Below are positions 39,901 through 52,012 of a DNA stretch of 64,000 nucleotides, in pieces. Where the stretch lies: the NCBI GenBank assembly GCA_013368325.1, contig JAACJK010000063.1, forward strand, positions 1 to 64,000. Direction: 5' to 3'. Positions within the stretch are counted from its first letter, which is position 1; every line of letters starts with the position of its first letter. Below the pieces are notes generated by a model. It was not told where the DNA came from. It searched no databases and saw only the letters and a list, made by a program, of their open reading frames with translations. A program made the translations under genes and the position numbers. Origin of the DNA: Ephemerocybe angulata. Taxonomy: Eukaryota; Basidiomycota; Agaricomycetes; Agaricales; Psathyrellaceae.

Positions 39901-41058
39901 ATGTCACTCGCAACCTCCGCGCTCAGTGCCAGCCTTCGTTCTCGAGCTCGAATCGTTGCCATACCCCTCTCCCGTCCAACACGACTCGGAAATGCACCCT
40001 CAACATCTGCTGGACCGTCCGGGCTGACATACTACCAATTCCAACTTGCAACGAAGTCGAAATCGAAGGCGAAGACTCCAGCAACGGATGGGGAGAAGGA
40101 GTCAAAGTCGTGGCTCCCAGAAGAGGGTCTGTCGAGCTGGGTGCAGAACAAAGCCGCGTCGACCTGGGCATCCTTTGGGAAGGCTGAAGGCGGTTGGAAG
40201 GTGCGTAGAACTACTCTTTCTCGCTTATCCGACGGATTTGTAACAGACAACTACAGTTGAAGACGTTCCAAGCAGGAGAGCGCATGGTAGACCGGATGGA
40301 CTTTGAAGAGCTAGCGCTGAAGAGTATCGACCCGTCGCTTGGCCCGTCAATAAAGCACCCTGCCTCGAACGAGTTGGACTCCGACCGAAGTGAGAAGGAT
40401 GCTCAGGAGCGGATACAGGTGCGTTTGCTGTGGTATGGCGCATGGTCTTGCTCACAACTTTGCCATGCAGATACCACTACACTACCCTCCCTCAGTATTA
40501 ACCCCTGAATTGGCCGTCGCGGAGCTAAGGAAGTACGTCGAACACCGAATCCCGGTTCATAGAAAAGGGTTCTATACCTGGCTGTTCATTGCACCATTAA
40601 CGGCGCCTTTTATGATCATACGTGCGTCTCTTCTATCGTCAAACCCCTCGGTTTATTGACTGACCTCCTCGTTAGCTATCATACCCAACCTTCCGTTCTT
40701 CTTCTGCGTCTGGAGGTCATGGTCTCATTACCAAGCTTACCAGTCCTCACAATACCTCAAAACCCTCCTCGACACGAATGCCATCGTCCCCGAGTCCAGC
40801 GAAGTCCTAGACGCCATCTACCGACAGTTCGACCCTTCACGGTCTTCCGCACCCCCTAAACCTCAAGGTCTTCCGAGGTCCACACCTATAACGTCGTCAT
40901 CTTCAACAACAGAGCCACCGTCCCAGCGACTGCTTTTGACGAGGACTGCTGTTCCGGCCATCGTGGAGAAGTTTGAACTGGGGACGAATGCGACTGCGGA
41001 TCTGTACAGGGCGGTGGAGCAGGCGCGGGTACGGAATGGCGGCGAGAAGCTGACATGA
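39901..41058 (+). CDS. Mit_KHE1-family protein (mitochondrial K+/H+ exchange related)
   Basis: Four exons, 39901-40200, 40257-40418, 40471-40621 and 40676-41058; 996 nt, 331 aa. The N-terminus is rich in Ser/Arg and lacks acids, as expected of a mitochondrial presequence. The conserved core has SWLPEEGLSSWVQNKAASTW, FEELALKSIDPSLGPSI, RKGFYTWLFIAPLTAPFM and PNLPFFFCVWRSWSHY. These match the fungal family of yeast Ydl183c, implicated in mitochondrial K+/H+ exchange. Two hydrophobic segments near the middle probably span the inner membrane. The C-terminal tail is Ser/Pro-rich. Splice phases and length are fully consistent. Confidence 0.9.
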
Positions 41059-41578
41059 GAGGAAAGGGCAGGGATACCCTTTCACCTCCATTACACGCGA
41101 TGTCTCCGGGGCATATGGACACTCTGGCAGGACACTAGACGAGAGCGCTAGGTGACACCATTGACTTTTGTAACTTACCGTATTTATAGCCAAGCCTAAT
41201 GAACACCACTCATAGATGTAAGTACATGAAACGATACTCTCGTTCTCAGAATAGCCAAGTAAAAATAGGAATCCCCGGGTTCACCGTTCGGGTATGGTGG
41301 CGGAGAGTGGCGGCGGTGCGGTGTGGGGAGGCATAGCCTCAGTACCTTACACGCACACACGTTGCCCCTCACGTCCATCACGATGGATCTATATCGCAAG
41401 CTCATTGCAGTACTCCCAGGACCCACTTCTTCCTTCCTTCCACTCACTTCTATTGTATAGAACACGGGTTGGCTGGTCCTCCCCCTCTATCACTTGAGAC
41501 TCGAGATTGCTTGGACGACTGGGATTGGAACGACGAAAGATGTTGAACATGCTGAAGAAGGTGGCTGGAACCACCACT
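41059..41578. other. Intergenic
   Basis: No gene is seen. It contains the 3' region of the Mit_KHE1 gene and the promoter of the metalloprotease, with a CT-rich stretch (cttccttccttccactc) near 41430. Confidence 0.6.
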
Positions 41579-42865
41579 ATGACGTCGAGAGCACTTCTAT
41601 TTGGCCTCCTTGGTGCATCGCTGGTCTTTGCGGTCCCGTTGAGGCCTGATCAGACCTCGGCTGGAGTGCTTGCAAAGTGCGTCGAGTCTCTATTCAATAT
41701 CCGACATGGACTGACCGTTTCCTGTAGACGAGGATGTGCTTCATTTGTCACAGAGTACGACAGGTCGGAGATGGAGAGGGGAATCAACGAGGCGCGCTCA
41801 AGCTTTGAGGAGGAGTACTATGGCCTGGAAAGGAGGGACTCTAAGACAGTCACACCCACTCCGCGGGGACCTTTGAAGCAGGTCACCTTCGACCTCTATC
41901 TGCATGTCATCTATGCAAACAAGACAGCGGAAGGGGGCTACCTTCAGTACGTACATTCTCTTTCTGCCCTCCTTCGACGCTGAACTTTCTCCAGGGACGA
42001 CCAGATCAAACAGCAAGTCGACGTCTTGAACCGGGACTACAAGTCCGCCAACATCTCGTACAACCTCGTAAACGTAACCCGGATCGAGAACGCCGATTGG
42101 TTTGTCAACGTCTCCCCAGGTACCCCACAGGAAGAGGAGATGAAGCAGACCTACCACAAGGGCAACTCAAGCGTCCTCAACGTTTTCACAGCCAACTTCA
42201 ACGCGACCGACCGCTCGCTAGGCTACTCCACCCTGCCCTCATCGTACTTGCGCGAGCCACTCAAAGACGGGCTCATCATCCGCCACACGACGCTCCCAGG
42301 TGGCTCCAACACGAACTATAACCTCGGACGGACGATGGTGCACGAGCTCGGACACTGGCTCGGGCTGTACCACACGTTCGAGGGCGGCTGCACGGGGGTG
42401 GGAGATAACGTGGATGATACGGCGCCCGAGTCCTCCGGGGCGGAAGGGTGCCCGGTTGGCCGCAAGTCCTGTGCGGGGAGCAAGATGGAGGACCCCATAC
42501 ATAACTTTATGGACTACTCGTTCGATTCTTGCATGACGCACTTCACCCCTGGACAGGCTGTCAGAATGCATGAAGCGATCTGGGCGTTCAGAATACAAAG
42601 ACCACCAGTTGCGAACACGGTGGTTCGAACGTCTACTACCAGCGCACCGCTCGCCAGTTCAACTTCGGCCGCATCAAGTGTTGCTTCGACTTCGACTTCG
42701 ACTGCATCTGCGACCTCTACGCCACCTGCGCAAAGTGCTACTCCTGGGACGTCTAGCGTTGATACAAGTGTGGACGAAGGAGAAGTCGAGACGGGTGACG
42801 ACGATTCAGAAGCTCCCTTCGTTGCGGAGGGTGACGATGATGATTTGGATGAAAATGAGTCCTGA
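41579..42865 (+). CDS. Secreted M43 (pappalysin-type) metalloprotease
   Basis: Three exons, 41579-41676, 41728-41946 and 41995-42865; 1188 nt, 395 aa. A signal peptide (MTSRALLFGLLGASLVFA) precedes a propeptide of about 60 residues. The catalytic domain has the zinc motif HELGHWLGLYH at residues 222-232 and a Met-turn at about 278 (NFMDYSFDSCM). Paired cysteines between them (EGGCTG, EGCPVG, KSCAG) fit the fungal MEP1-like branch of family M43. The C-terminus is a Ser/Thr/Ala linker followed by a strongly acidic tail, absent from a minimal family member. An in-frame ATG at 41540 would add 13 residues before the signal peptide. Confidence 0.92.
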
Positions 42866-44176
42866 CGCGCTGTTACGATGTTGGACATACATACTTCTCA
42901 GAAACTTACCTACGCTCTGTAACTTTTGGACTTTCCGCAGAATACAATGCTCTCGCTGTCGCAAGATTTGTCTGTCTCCTCCACATCTCTCCTTTATAGA
43001 TCTCCCGTAGGGCTACCCCTCTCTCTGTGTATCCACTAAGTTTTGTCAACCCGAGCCAAGCGCCCACTCAGAGGACAAGGGTTTCTGATGCCGAAGCCCC
43101 TGCCATATTTAAGTTGGGTCGATGCCACTTCCCAAATTTGGCCGTCGACGAATCGACGACGATACATAAGCACTGTCGTCGATGTCAGCGGTCGAGGTAT
43201 CTCCGAGAATTCTGCGTTATGCCACGTTATGCGACAGCACTGGATGACTTCCCGTAAGAATCTGGTCCACAGTCAAGAGGACTAGATGTTTCCCGAGTGA
43301 TATTTCCGAGTTCCCAGGCCTCCCTATGGAAGGTATGATGTCAATGGGAACGCGGTGGCTCGTCCTAAACGCCAAAATCTGGGAAGGGGGGGTGGGGGCC
43401 TTCCTAGATTTTAGAGACAGGTTTGAGTACGGATTTGGAAGTCCCGATCAACTTGGCCTTCCTTTGAAGGAGAGACGGCGGGAAGTGTTGGGCTTGGCCT
43501 TCCTAATGAGTGAGTTGGCGCTCTCTCGAACTTTCTTCGAGGTTCCAATACCGCATGTGCTTACGGGGGACATAAATCTAGTCAATGAGCCTTTCATGGT
43601 ATCTCCGGAATTTAGGTCGGGATGGCATGGACTAGATTCTTACGGGAAGTCATCCACTATTTTCTTATGTCATATGTACTGTGCATAGTCCTTGCTCAGC
43701 GGTATATAAGGCTGACTAGGCTAGGCTATATACAGAGTTCTTCCCAATCACAAGTCAAAGCCTACTGGCCCTACTCTGATCTTTGAAGTTGCTTTGAAGT
43801 CTCCAGAATGAGTGCTTTATGGCGATGTTGAATTTCACTCAAATCTTACAAGGTAAGTGGGTGACCTTATCTCATTACCAATACAGTTTAAAGGCTCGGG
43901 TTATTCTCCATTGCATCAAGGCACCCCAAACCCAACGCCTTCCAAGGACGTTGCTGTGGGTTGACTGTGGGCTCTACTTGAAGAGCGGGCCGCTCGGCGC
44001 TCGGAACGTTTATCCCCATATAGTAGAAATTACCATATATGGAAAGGACTGAAATTCGCCCAACGGAAAATCGCCCAATGTCTGCTTAAACCTTTCCACT
44101 TTCAGTGTCCAGGAACATCTGCAGATACAAGATATACTCTAGCAAGAGATCGATCCAACCCCGGCGGAGAATACAG
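42866..44176. other. Gene-free stretch with inverted repeats and a TATA box
   Basis: No protein gene is supported. A 29-bp inverted repeat with one mismatch lies at 43241-43269 and 43628-43656. A weaker pair joins about 43123-43141 and 43369-43388. Short ggccttcct motifs recur near 43400, 43459 and 43494. A TATA-like tatataagg at about 43703 is followed by gctatatacag. This could be a decayed LTR or a foldback element; I found no clear ends or target duplication. Confidence 0.55.
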
Positions 44177-46279
44177 TCATGACGGTTGACCTTCACTCGG
44201 TCCTGGGCGAAAGATAGAATATATGGCCGAGTCTCGCTTCCACCGATTACGCATAAGCTCCATCTTCCCGGGTATGATCCACCCCCGAGCTTTACAGACT
44301 GAGATAATACCCTTCCTCCAATGCTTGCACGCATCCCGGCATTTGTACGGTGAGCACTGGATCATATGCAAAAGGCGAAGTTAGCAACAAGCAAGGTTCA
44401 CAGTTAGAGAGGGACTGACCCAATTATGAACCGACCGAAAGATATTGTCGAGTGGCCCCGCAACGCGGTCGCTGTCGTACGCAGATCGGGTCTCGATGAT
44501 CTTCTCGGCCCACCAGGCGGCTGGGGCTGAGAGGAGGTAGGGCTCTGCGGCGACGAAACTGGCCTTCGACGGGAATGCGAAAACCTTGCTTTGGAGCTGC
44601 ATAAAACGCCTCAGGAAGACATCTTGATCTTCTGTGCTAAGATGCATAGCTGGTCCATAATCTAGGGATCGTTTAAGCCAGGGAAAAGTGAAGGGAGAAC
44701 GTTGGTTACCTTTCAGGATTTGGAACCACCGTTGACGGTAGAACTCGAGAACTGTATCCCTATCCACATAAAGGTCTCCACATCGTTCATCGTCGTCAAT
44801 GAAGTCCAAAAACGATTTATGGTGGAAGGTGTACGGCCTGGCTTCATCATCGGGAGATGGAATATGTATCAGGGATGACAAAGTACCGAGAACGTACTCT
44901 GCCTCGCCAGGGATAGATTCGAAAAGTTGGTTCACAAACAACGCCGAGGGTGATTGGAATATGTTCTCTTCTGGAGAGTAGAAGTGAAAGAAGAACCTGG
45001 CGCGTCGCATCGTCGATTCCGTTGGCAGAGCGCGGACCCACAACACAGCTGTCTTTGGGTTTGGACTGGTCAGGAGGATGGTGGTATACAAGGCGTCGAG
45101 CGCAGCGAAGGGTTTCGATCCGTCGTCAGCAGGACGCGACTTGAGCACGCATTCGAGCTGTGCGTGTGGGTGCTGCGCGGGGTCCTCGATGAAGCGCATG
45201 ACAGTTGCAGCGTAGATGAATTGCCCAGATGCAGCTTGGACCAATAGTTGGATAACGTCTTCGTTTGGCCAATTCTGAGGGAGCTTGAAACGTCGGCGGA
45301 CATTCGAGAATTTCGACCTGAGGAAGAGCGCGACGTCGGCATCTGGGTTATATTTATCATCCAGAAACAGTTCGAGGGATAGTTCACCCCCGAGGTTGAT
45401 GAAGAAGTCGCGTATGGCCCGCTCTGGACGGCTGGCGATGACGATTCGGAAGGGAAAAGCAGGGTCGTTGATTGCTTGCATGAGAGTGATGAGGATTTCA
45501 ACCTGGTCGTCCTCCTTGGACCGTCGTTTGCCTGGTGTACTGGGGTCGTGGTACTGCTCTGCTTCACATTCGTCCAGACCGTCGATGAAGATAACCTTTG
45601 GCCATGACAAAACCTCGTTCGGGTCGAACGACGGGTCTCCCCGAAGCTTCTGTAGGGGTCGCAGGATAAGCACATCGAGTTGCTCCGCCAGACGCTTGTA
45701 GAAGATGGAGGGGTCGTTATTGATGTATGCCAGAACGTGGTCGCTCGCTCTCCTAAAACTAGGGTGCTGGATGAGCTGGTACGCCAGTGTCGAGACGAAA
45801 CATCGCTTCGAGCGCCTATTTGATGATGCAGAGAACGAGGAAAAGAAGAAGCTGGCTGCAAGGAGTCCCTTCTCCTTGCAGTCATCCGCAACGGTCCCCA
45901 AAATCGCCGTCTTTCCCGTCCCTGCTGGGCCTGTGACCCAGAGCACCTTCCGAGGCTCGATGTCACTATCTCCGTGGCTGATCCAGCTGAGTATCTCGTC
46001 CTGCACGGCAACCCTCGTCTCCGGCATGCATTTGGGAGCATCGCATCGCTCCGCAGAATCGTGCACAGCACCGACTGCGACTTCCCTCAGTAGGGCTAGC
46101 TCAGGCGTCAGCATGCGAGGAGGACTATACTTGTGCTGCGACTCACTCTTCAGGGTGGCCTCGCGACTCGGACCTGACGCTGGTGCATGGTTGATGTAGT
46201 TCTTTGCATTGACGTGGACGAGACTGTCGATCTTGAAGTCGTGAGCATTCTGAAGGGTTGTGTGCACAGTAGTTGCCAT
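44177..46279 (-). CDS. NACHT P-loop NTPase (STAND/NLR-like) 1
   Basis: Three exons, 44710-46279, 44420-44661 and 44177-44356; 1992 nt, 663 aa. The N-terminal 80 residues are of unknown type. Walker A is GPAGTGKT at residues 117-124, Walker B IFIDGLDEC at about 230-238, then IVIASRPERAIRDFF as a sensor-1-like strand, and a helical domain with GQFIYAATVMRFIEDP. The hallmark HHKSFLDFIDD follows. A Cys-rich segment, CSPYKCRDACKHW, ends the protein. Basidiomycete NACHT proteins of this type resemble fungal NOD-like receptors, STAND switches used in allorecognition and defence. No WD40, ankyrin or TPR repeats are visible, so the sensor region is short or atypical. Both introns are 48-63 bp; the first is in frame and easy to miss. 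Confidence 0.87.
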
Positions 46280-46638
46280 CGTCGAGGACCAGGGGGAACC
46301 CGGCACTAGGCTGCGGTTGAGGGTCTTTTGAGGGATCGTTCAATGTGGCTGCTGTCATTCGACTCTCCCACAATCCCCCACGTGGGCGCTGAGCGCTGAT
46401 GGCGGCCATATGGTGCACGGGCGCTTATTTCGATAAAGTGAAAAGAGAAGATGCATGGAGCACTGACGTTGGTACTCACCCTAGGAGTGTTTCATAGGTG
46501 CGCTTCCAAAATATTCCTTAAATGAGTCGTATAAAAACGTGGGTGCTATAGTACAATGATCAAGCAAAGCATTTTAGTGGCAAACTCTTGAGTCTCCATC
46601 CGTGTGCAGATATACCGTGACTGGACGACTGTTAGGGT
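46280..46638. other. Intergenic
   Basis: About 360 bp between the NACHT gene start and the end of the DUF2235 gene, both on the - strand. No gene is seen. Confidence 0.6.
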
Positions 46639-48581
46639 TCAGCAGGTATATACCTCCTTACCAGTTTCCCACTGTGCCTTTGGCTTGTACCCAAGATCCG
46701 GCTGGGATGACCTAACTCGCACAGTCTCATGGAAGTGGGGTTTCTCCTCCTCAATTTGTCGTCCTTTTCCTAGATGCCACCTTAGATAGCGTTAGTAAAC
46801 TGTCATCGAAGTACATGAGATAGGCGGAGAGCTTACTTCCACGTCTTGTGCCATACCCCTTCCCGATCTTGCCAGACATATGTCATTGGCATAATCTCCA
46901 ATATCCACCAGATCGGAGTTGCCTTCAGCGAGTCGTGTAGGGGCTGCAGTGCATCGACTTTATCTAACTCGTCCAACTCTCCTTTGGAACCAGTGGCTTG
47001 TAAATCGATGCTCGCTTTTTCCAGAGCTTCAGGATCGAACTTGATGCCACTTCCAGATGCGATGGCTTGCCGTACCATCCATCGAAGGGGAATATTCGAC
47101 AGACAGTTTTTGGCGTCGTTCCCCACTGAGCCACCGCCTACGTCTAATCAAAATCTATCAGTTATTGAGGAATGCCGGTATGTCAATCAATCTAACCTTC
47201 ATGGCACCCACTGAACCACACCTCCAATACATCATCTGACCCCTCTACAGCCGTCCAGGGTGAGTTCCCGTTACCATTGCCAACAGTTGCAAATCCGACT
47301 TTCTCGGGTTGTTTACCAGCTCCCGAAAAGGCCTTCTTGACCAAAGTCCTTCGCTTCGCGGGCTTGGATACCCGCTCAGGTGGAGCTTCGCCGGAAGACG
47401 AGGATAATCCGGACGAAGAGGAGTTGTCCTTCGTCGGCAGACGATGTTCTGGAGGTACTCTCGCTGGTGTTGCAGTGGCGACCGGAGTATTTGGAGACAT
47501 CCTATGATACAGATTGGGTCGGAAACGCGCACGGTGCTAGCGACGTCGCTGTCAGAACAATACAGGTAGCAAGACGTATAGGCGCACCTCGTCCAACGAT
47601 AGCGCATGGCGAAAGGTTCGGATTGAACTGTTTGAGTTTGTGAAGGGTAAGGTTCGGCCCATAATCACCCCAACGCTCGCCACTGTGTCCCTGAGCATAG
47701 ATACGAGTATCAGTGCTAACTTTCAAGATGGCCATAGGAAATAATCGCACCAAACGCCAACGAAATCGATCTTTACTGTCTGACAGTTAGTGCTCTTGAA
47801 ACCTTCGCACAGCTTCAGGCCAGCTGCGTCTTCCCTTTGATAAAGCTTGTACGCGAAAGGCATCTGAGCATCGTTGTCTCTCGGTAGCAACCCGACCTGA
47901 ACAGGCGAAATTGCGTTCCGGTAAGTATACTTGTGCAAATTCGAGCGATCACCAACCTTATGAAGCATTCCAGCTAACGCCCTTTGTGTCACAAAGGAAA
48001 CGATATCAGTCTCGGCTTGGATTTTGAGTACACGTCGGCATCATGATGTCGCTTACCTGGCGGTGTAGGCTCCCCTCGAGAACCCAAATAGACAAACCTT
48101 GTCTCCCGCTCTATAGTTCTGCATCAAGAAGCGATAACCATCTAGAACATGTTCGTCCAAGTACCTGGTAAAGATCATGCGTAAGGCAATGTCGAAGAGC
48201 GGAGACGCTGAGACTCACCAGGCAATCGCCAGGTCCATGAGCACAGCGCCGACATGAAGTATGGGCGACACAATCCCTGGCTTGAACCATGTCCCAATGC
48301 CAGGCTGGTAGTAGCACAGTTGCTCGTTTGGGTCCTTGGAGAGAAGACCGAAAAGCTTCACGACGTTCGAGTTCTGTTCAGGTGGGTGGTTCGGCGTCAG
48401 CAGTTGTATGGGTAGAACACCCCATCCTCAGGAATGCAAGAGCTGGAGCACGTACATCGCTGTCAAACTGCCCGGCGGTCCCGTCGAAGCACAGGACAAG
48501 CGTTCGTCTGCGCGCCGTCTGAGTAGCCAAATCAGCGCCGCCTTGCCCGGTATCGGAGTCGCTTGATGCTGGTTCGGACAT
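46639..48581 (-). CDS. DUF2235 alpha/beta-hydrolase (Tle1-like), one frame break
   Basis: The exon model is 48456-48581, 48219-48373, 48057-48164, 47957-47981, 47751-47896, 47588-47690, about 47197-47463, 46837-47143 and 46639-46780. The family signature is clear: [33 protein letters not shown], the nucleophile [43 protein letters not shown] and [18 protein letters not shown]2235 proteins are predicted lipases or phospholipases; bacterial members are Tle1 effectors. All exon phases agree except between exons 6 and 7: one extra base near 47460 would be needed to pass from ALSLDE into RVPPEHR. This is either a sequencing deletion, a frameshift or an unusual splice. Exon 4 is only 25 nt. Confidence 0.85.
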
Positions 48582-50037
48582 TCTTTGAGCTGGTAGGACT
48601 ATGTGGTCGATGGATACCGACAGGTAAGTATGAACCAACGTAGGCAAGGCTATAAATCGAAATCGAAGTGCGCGGTCAGATTCTCGGAGAAACGAGCCCC
48701 ACCGTTAACAGCAACTAGTGACTAACCTCTAGTGGGAGGGTAGCAAGGCCGGGCGCTTATGTTACAACCTTGTTGCCTGTAGTTATATATGGTGAGGAAG
48801 TCAGCACTATTTCAGGGAACCACGGAAAGCGTATCCGGCTGTACCTGAAGAATGAAAGCAGATCCGAATCCGCTGGCTCATGAGCATGTACTAGCATGTA
48901 CTACATTCATGCGGTGTCTGGAGCGTGTATAGTGCGTCATGACAGATACAGAGTATCCATATCGTCAAGGGAAGCCCACCGCATGCAAGCTAACATCACC
49001 ATGACACTTCAGATGCCGTGTCTCTAACATTCCCCATTGCAACAAAGATGGGACGAGAACGGTTCTTTAAACAGTCTTCTCAGGCGTCAAGCCAACCTGC
49101 AACGCAACCGGCGCGAAATGCCAGTCCACAAAACATCTCACCAAATGCGAACCTCTCCGTCATCCTCCTGTTTTCTCGCTCCACATCTCGAAGACCCAGT
49201 AAGGCACCAATTTAGCGAGGTCATCGAGCCAAAGCAGGACCATGGCATAGATCACTTGAGTTGGACATCAGTTGTCCGAAAATAGCCGCCTTCGACGAAG
49301 TTCTACTCCCGCCTACCTAACAGTAATGAGCGCCTCGCCCTTTAATTGAAGAGAAACACAGAGGAACACTGATGAATGGTCTGAGAAGACGAGAGGACGC
49401 TGCAATATTCATGGCATGGGTCTGCTGACCTTAGACTATTGGCAACGAAGTTTACGAATCAGTTTGGACTCTCAGAGTGAAGGGATTGTTGTTGTTTGAA
49501 AAGGCTGGCTCAGCCTAACAGCTACCATGTATCTCATACAATGGTTCTTCAACAAACGGACTCTTTGATCCGGAGACATAGGCTCGACAGATTGGCTGGA
49601 CGTAGGGCGAAGGCAGATAGATAATGCGACATTCTGGTATATCGGATCATACGCTAGTATAAGTATAATGTACATATCTCGGAACCTCATAACAGTTAAA
49701 CAGGCGGAGCCGGGAGAATAAAGCATAGGGGCTTGGGGCTTGGCCAGTTTGTTCAGCGTTATGCATATTTGAGAGTAAAGATGGTGGTGAGGGTCCTGAA
49801 GAAAGGAGCGACAAAGGACGGGAAACCAAGGTACGCCGGTGGCTTCGTGAGAAACTCGCACTATGAATATTTGATCGGACTCGCCAACCTCTGGAAATTC
49901 GTAGTAAAATTATAATACACATCGTCGGAACCTCATAAAATAGGAGAACTTGAAGCCACGGGCAGAATAAAGCATAGGGGCTTTGCATTCGCCATCAGGA
50001 GCCTGATTAATCGAAGCTTAACCAACGGTGGAGAGCT
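48582..50037. other. Gene-free stretch with duplicated 60-bp motif
   Basis: No gene is supported. A motif running from cggaacctcata to gaataaagcataggggctt occurs at about 49678-49733 and 49925-49982. A third, reverse-complement copy lies at about 60781-60845. At 49749-49768 the reverse strand carries atgcataacgctgaacaaac, the first 20 bases of the HNH gene at 61002, marking the end of an inverted duplication. Confidence 0.65.
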
Positions 50038-51241
50038 TCAAGTTGAGCATTCATGTGCCCAGTTGGATATTGACTCTTTCGTCCAGCTGCTCCCAGGCAC
50101 GCTTCCAGTATTGTTTTCACCTTCGAGAAGCTTCCTATGTTTGCCTTTGGGCTCGCGTGAAGAGCAGCTGTGTTCGATCTCGCTGGAGTGACGCTTCGCC
50201 CCCCGAGGAACTTTTACCCGGCTTGAAGGTGGATACCATATCCGGCGGGGAGGGGTGCAAACGCTGTTTCCGTCGGAGGATTCAGTGTCGGGCTCCGAGT
50301 CCTCGGAGTCGCTCTGAGATTCCATGAAAACATGAGGGTTTTCCTCTTCCTCTCTATCCTCCACCGCCTGGGGAATCACGTTAACGAAGGAAGGGTCAGC
50401 GTTCGCTCGAAAGGGCAACGAGGCGCTTGCCCAAGCTGTTTTGAACTTGAGGAGCTTGCGAACGACAGAGTTGGTCTTCCTTAGGTTGATGATGAAGGGG
50501 TCAATCTGCGCCTTGTAACTTGAAAGCAGACACGCCATACGCAGTATCACGTATTTTGGGTGGACATGTGAGGTGAATGAAGGGAGGGTAGTGAATGGAT
50601 GCAAGTGAGTCGTAAAAGCGCCTGGGTCGGCCAGATTGGTGTCTTGATTTTGGCGTGTAATTCCGAAGGAGGACAGGTCGGCGAGAGGGATGAATGTGTA
50701 CCGGAAGGTTTCATCCTAATAATAAGTGAGCGAGTGCGCATGGGATCAGGCCTAGTGGCGACATACCTCTAAATCTGGGAACCGTTCACGCCAAAGGGGC
50801 GATCCAAGGATTTTGCCCTTGGGCTTTGACAAAAAGCGGTCGACTACATGCTCCTCTGGGATGAGAGCCCAAAGGTCACTCTTGTATAGTGAGTGTAAAG
50901 ATGCTCCTACTGAGTAGATAGTCAGCCTCATCTGTGACTCCAAAGCCCCCTGATGACGTACAAAAGAAGATATTGCGGCGAGCGTCGAGGTTTAAAGTCC
51001 CTTTCCGCATCTTCCACGACCATTCTATAGATCTCATCTGCTCATTTTAGCGTTATCCACGATATGTAACAGAATGCACACGTACAAGCTTCCTATCTGC
51101 AGACAATTCGCGAGGAACGACATGCGCCGCCTCAACACCGCGCTCCTTCGGACAGTTTTCAACAAGACACCTCATCCCATTAGGATCAGCTTTTTGTGCC
51201 CTAATTTTAGATCCTTCTGAGGTAGGCTTGATACTCGGCAT
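49749..51241. repeat. Inverted segmental duplication, arm 1 inner part
   Basis: This segment is the reverse complement, with modest divergence, of 59523-61021. It covers a whole HNH gene and about 290 bp past its stop. The near-identity of the last exon (50038-50715 versus 60052-60750) shows the duplication is recent. Confidence 0.88.
50038..51241 (-). CDS. HNH-domain protein A
   Basis: Four exons, 51086-51241, 50962-51037, 50767-50909 and 50038-50715; 1053 nt, 350 aa. The N-terminal domain has MRCLVENCP, then EAAHVVPREL (first His), RRNIFFLGASLHSLYKSD (Asn and second His) and LWALIPEEH. This order fits the HNH_2-type nuclease domain frequent in Agaricomycetes. The C-terminal half is a conserved helical region and then a disordered Ser/Glu/Asp-rich tail (SQSDSEDSEPDTESSDG). 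A DNA- or RNA-cutting role is predicted, not shown. Exon lengths 156, 76 and 143 nt are the same in genes C and D; gene B shares the 76-nt exon and all intron phases. Confidence 0.8.
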
Positions 51242-52012
51242 CTGGATGCTGCGTTGAACGGTAGGGAGAGGGAGGAGGGCGACGCAGAGGAATGGCACGG
51301 TACGGTGATGGTGAGGGCACGAAAGAAAGGACGCGACAAATTAATTGGCCTACTTATATCATTCAACGTGGGAAATTCCCAGAGTAACCGATGCTTTCAA
51401 GGGTTCAAAGCGAGTGGCTTTGGTCCGGGAGGGTCAATGCAGGGCTTGAAAGCATGAGTCAGCGATGGCTTTGTCACCGGTCGCCACTGATCTCCATTGT
51501 TGAAACTTCACGCAATGGGAAAAATGGGCATTGGGTATCCCACGCGAGTCTACGCATGTCCGACTGCTGTTGCCCCCCTCAAGAAAGGGTGGTCAAGGTG
51601 TCATGGATAGTATAGTTGCCTTTCGTCTCACTACCCCCATAGAACCCGGTACCTGAGCTTTTTGAAGGGCTTTCTGCGGCTTTGTGTTAGCAATAAACGG
51701 CCCCTTGTTGTCACGCTGAGGTGTCACAAAGCCCCTCGATCATTGTCCAAGTCCCATTTAGGGACAACTGAGCCTCAGTGCAGTGAAGCACCCACACAGA
51801 CGCGGCGCCCATTGTGTTGAGCGTGCGGAAAAGCAATCCACTGCGTACATTATTGACGTCAAAGGCAAAGGCGTATCGAGCACACAATGCCACAGAATCA
51901 CACTTCTTTGTGGCCAAAAAGTATATATATATGAACCCTGTTAGCACTCCAGACGACTGCCATCTATCGCTTCCCCCTCACCCCTTGTCTGCTTATACAG
52001 TGCAGCCAAATT
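51242..52012. promoter_or_regulatory. Divergent intergenic region between HNH genes A and B
   Basis: No gene is seen in 771 bp. A TATA-like tatatatatat at 51922-51932 lies about 91 bp before the start of gene B. Confidence 0.6.

Noticed and set aside
43300..43800. Solo LTR around the TATA-like box
   Set aside because: I could not find TG...CA ends with a target duplication, a primer-binding site or a second copy in the window.
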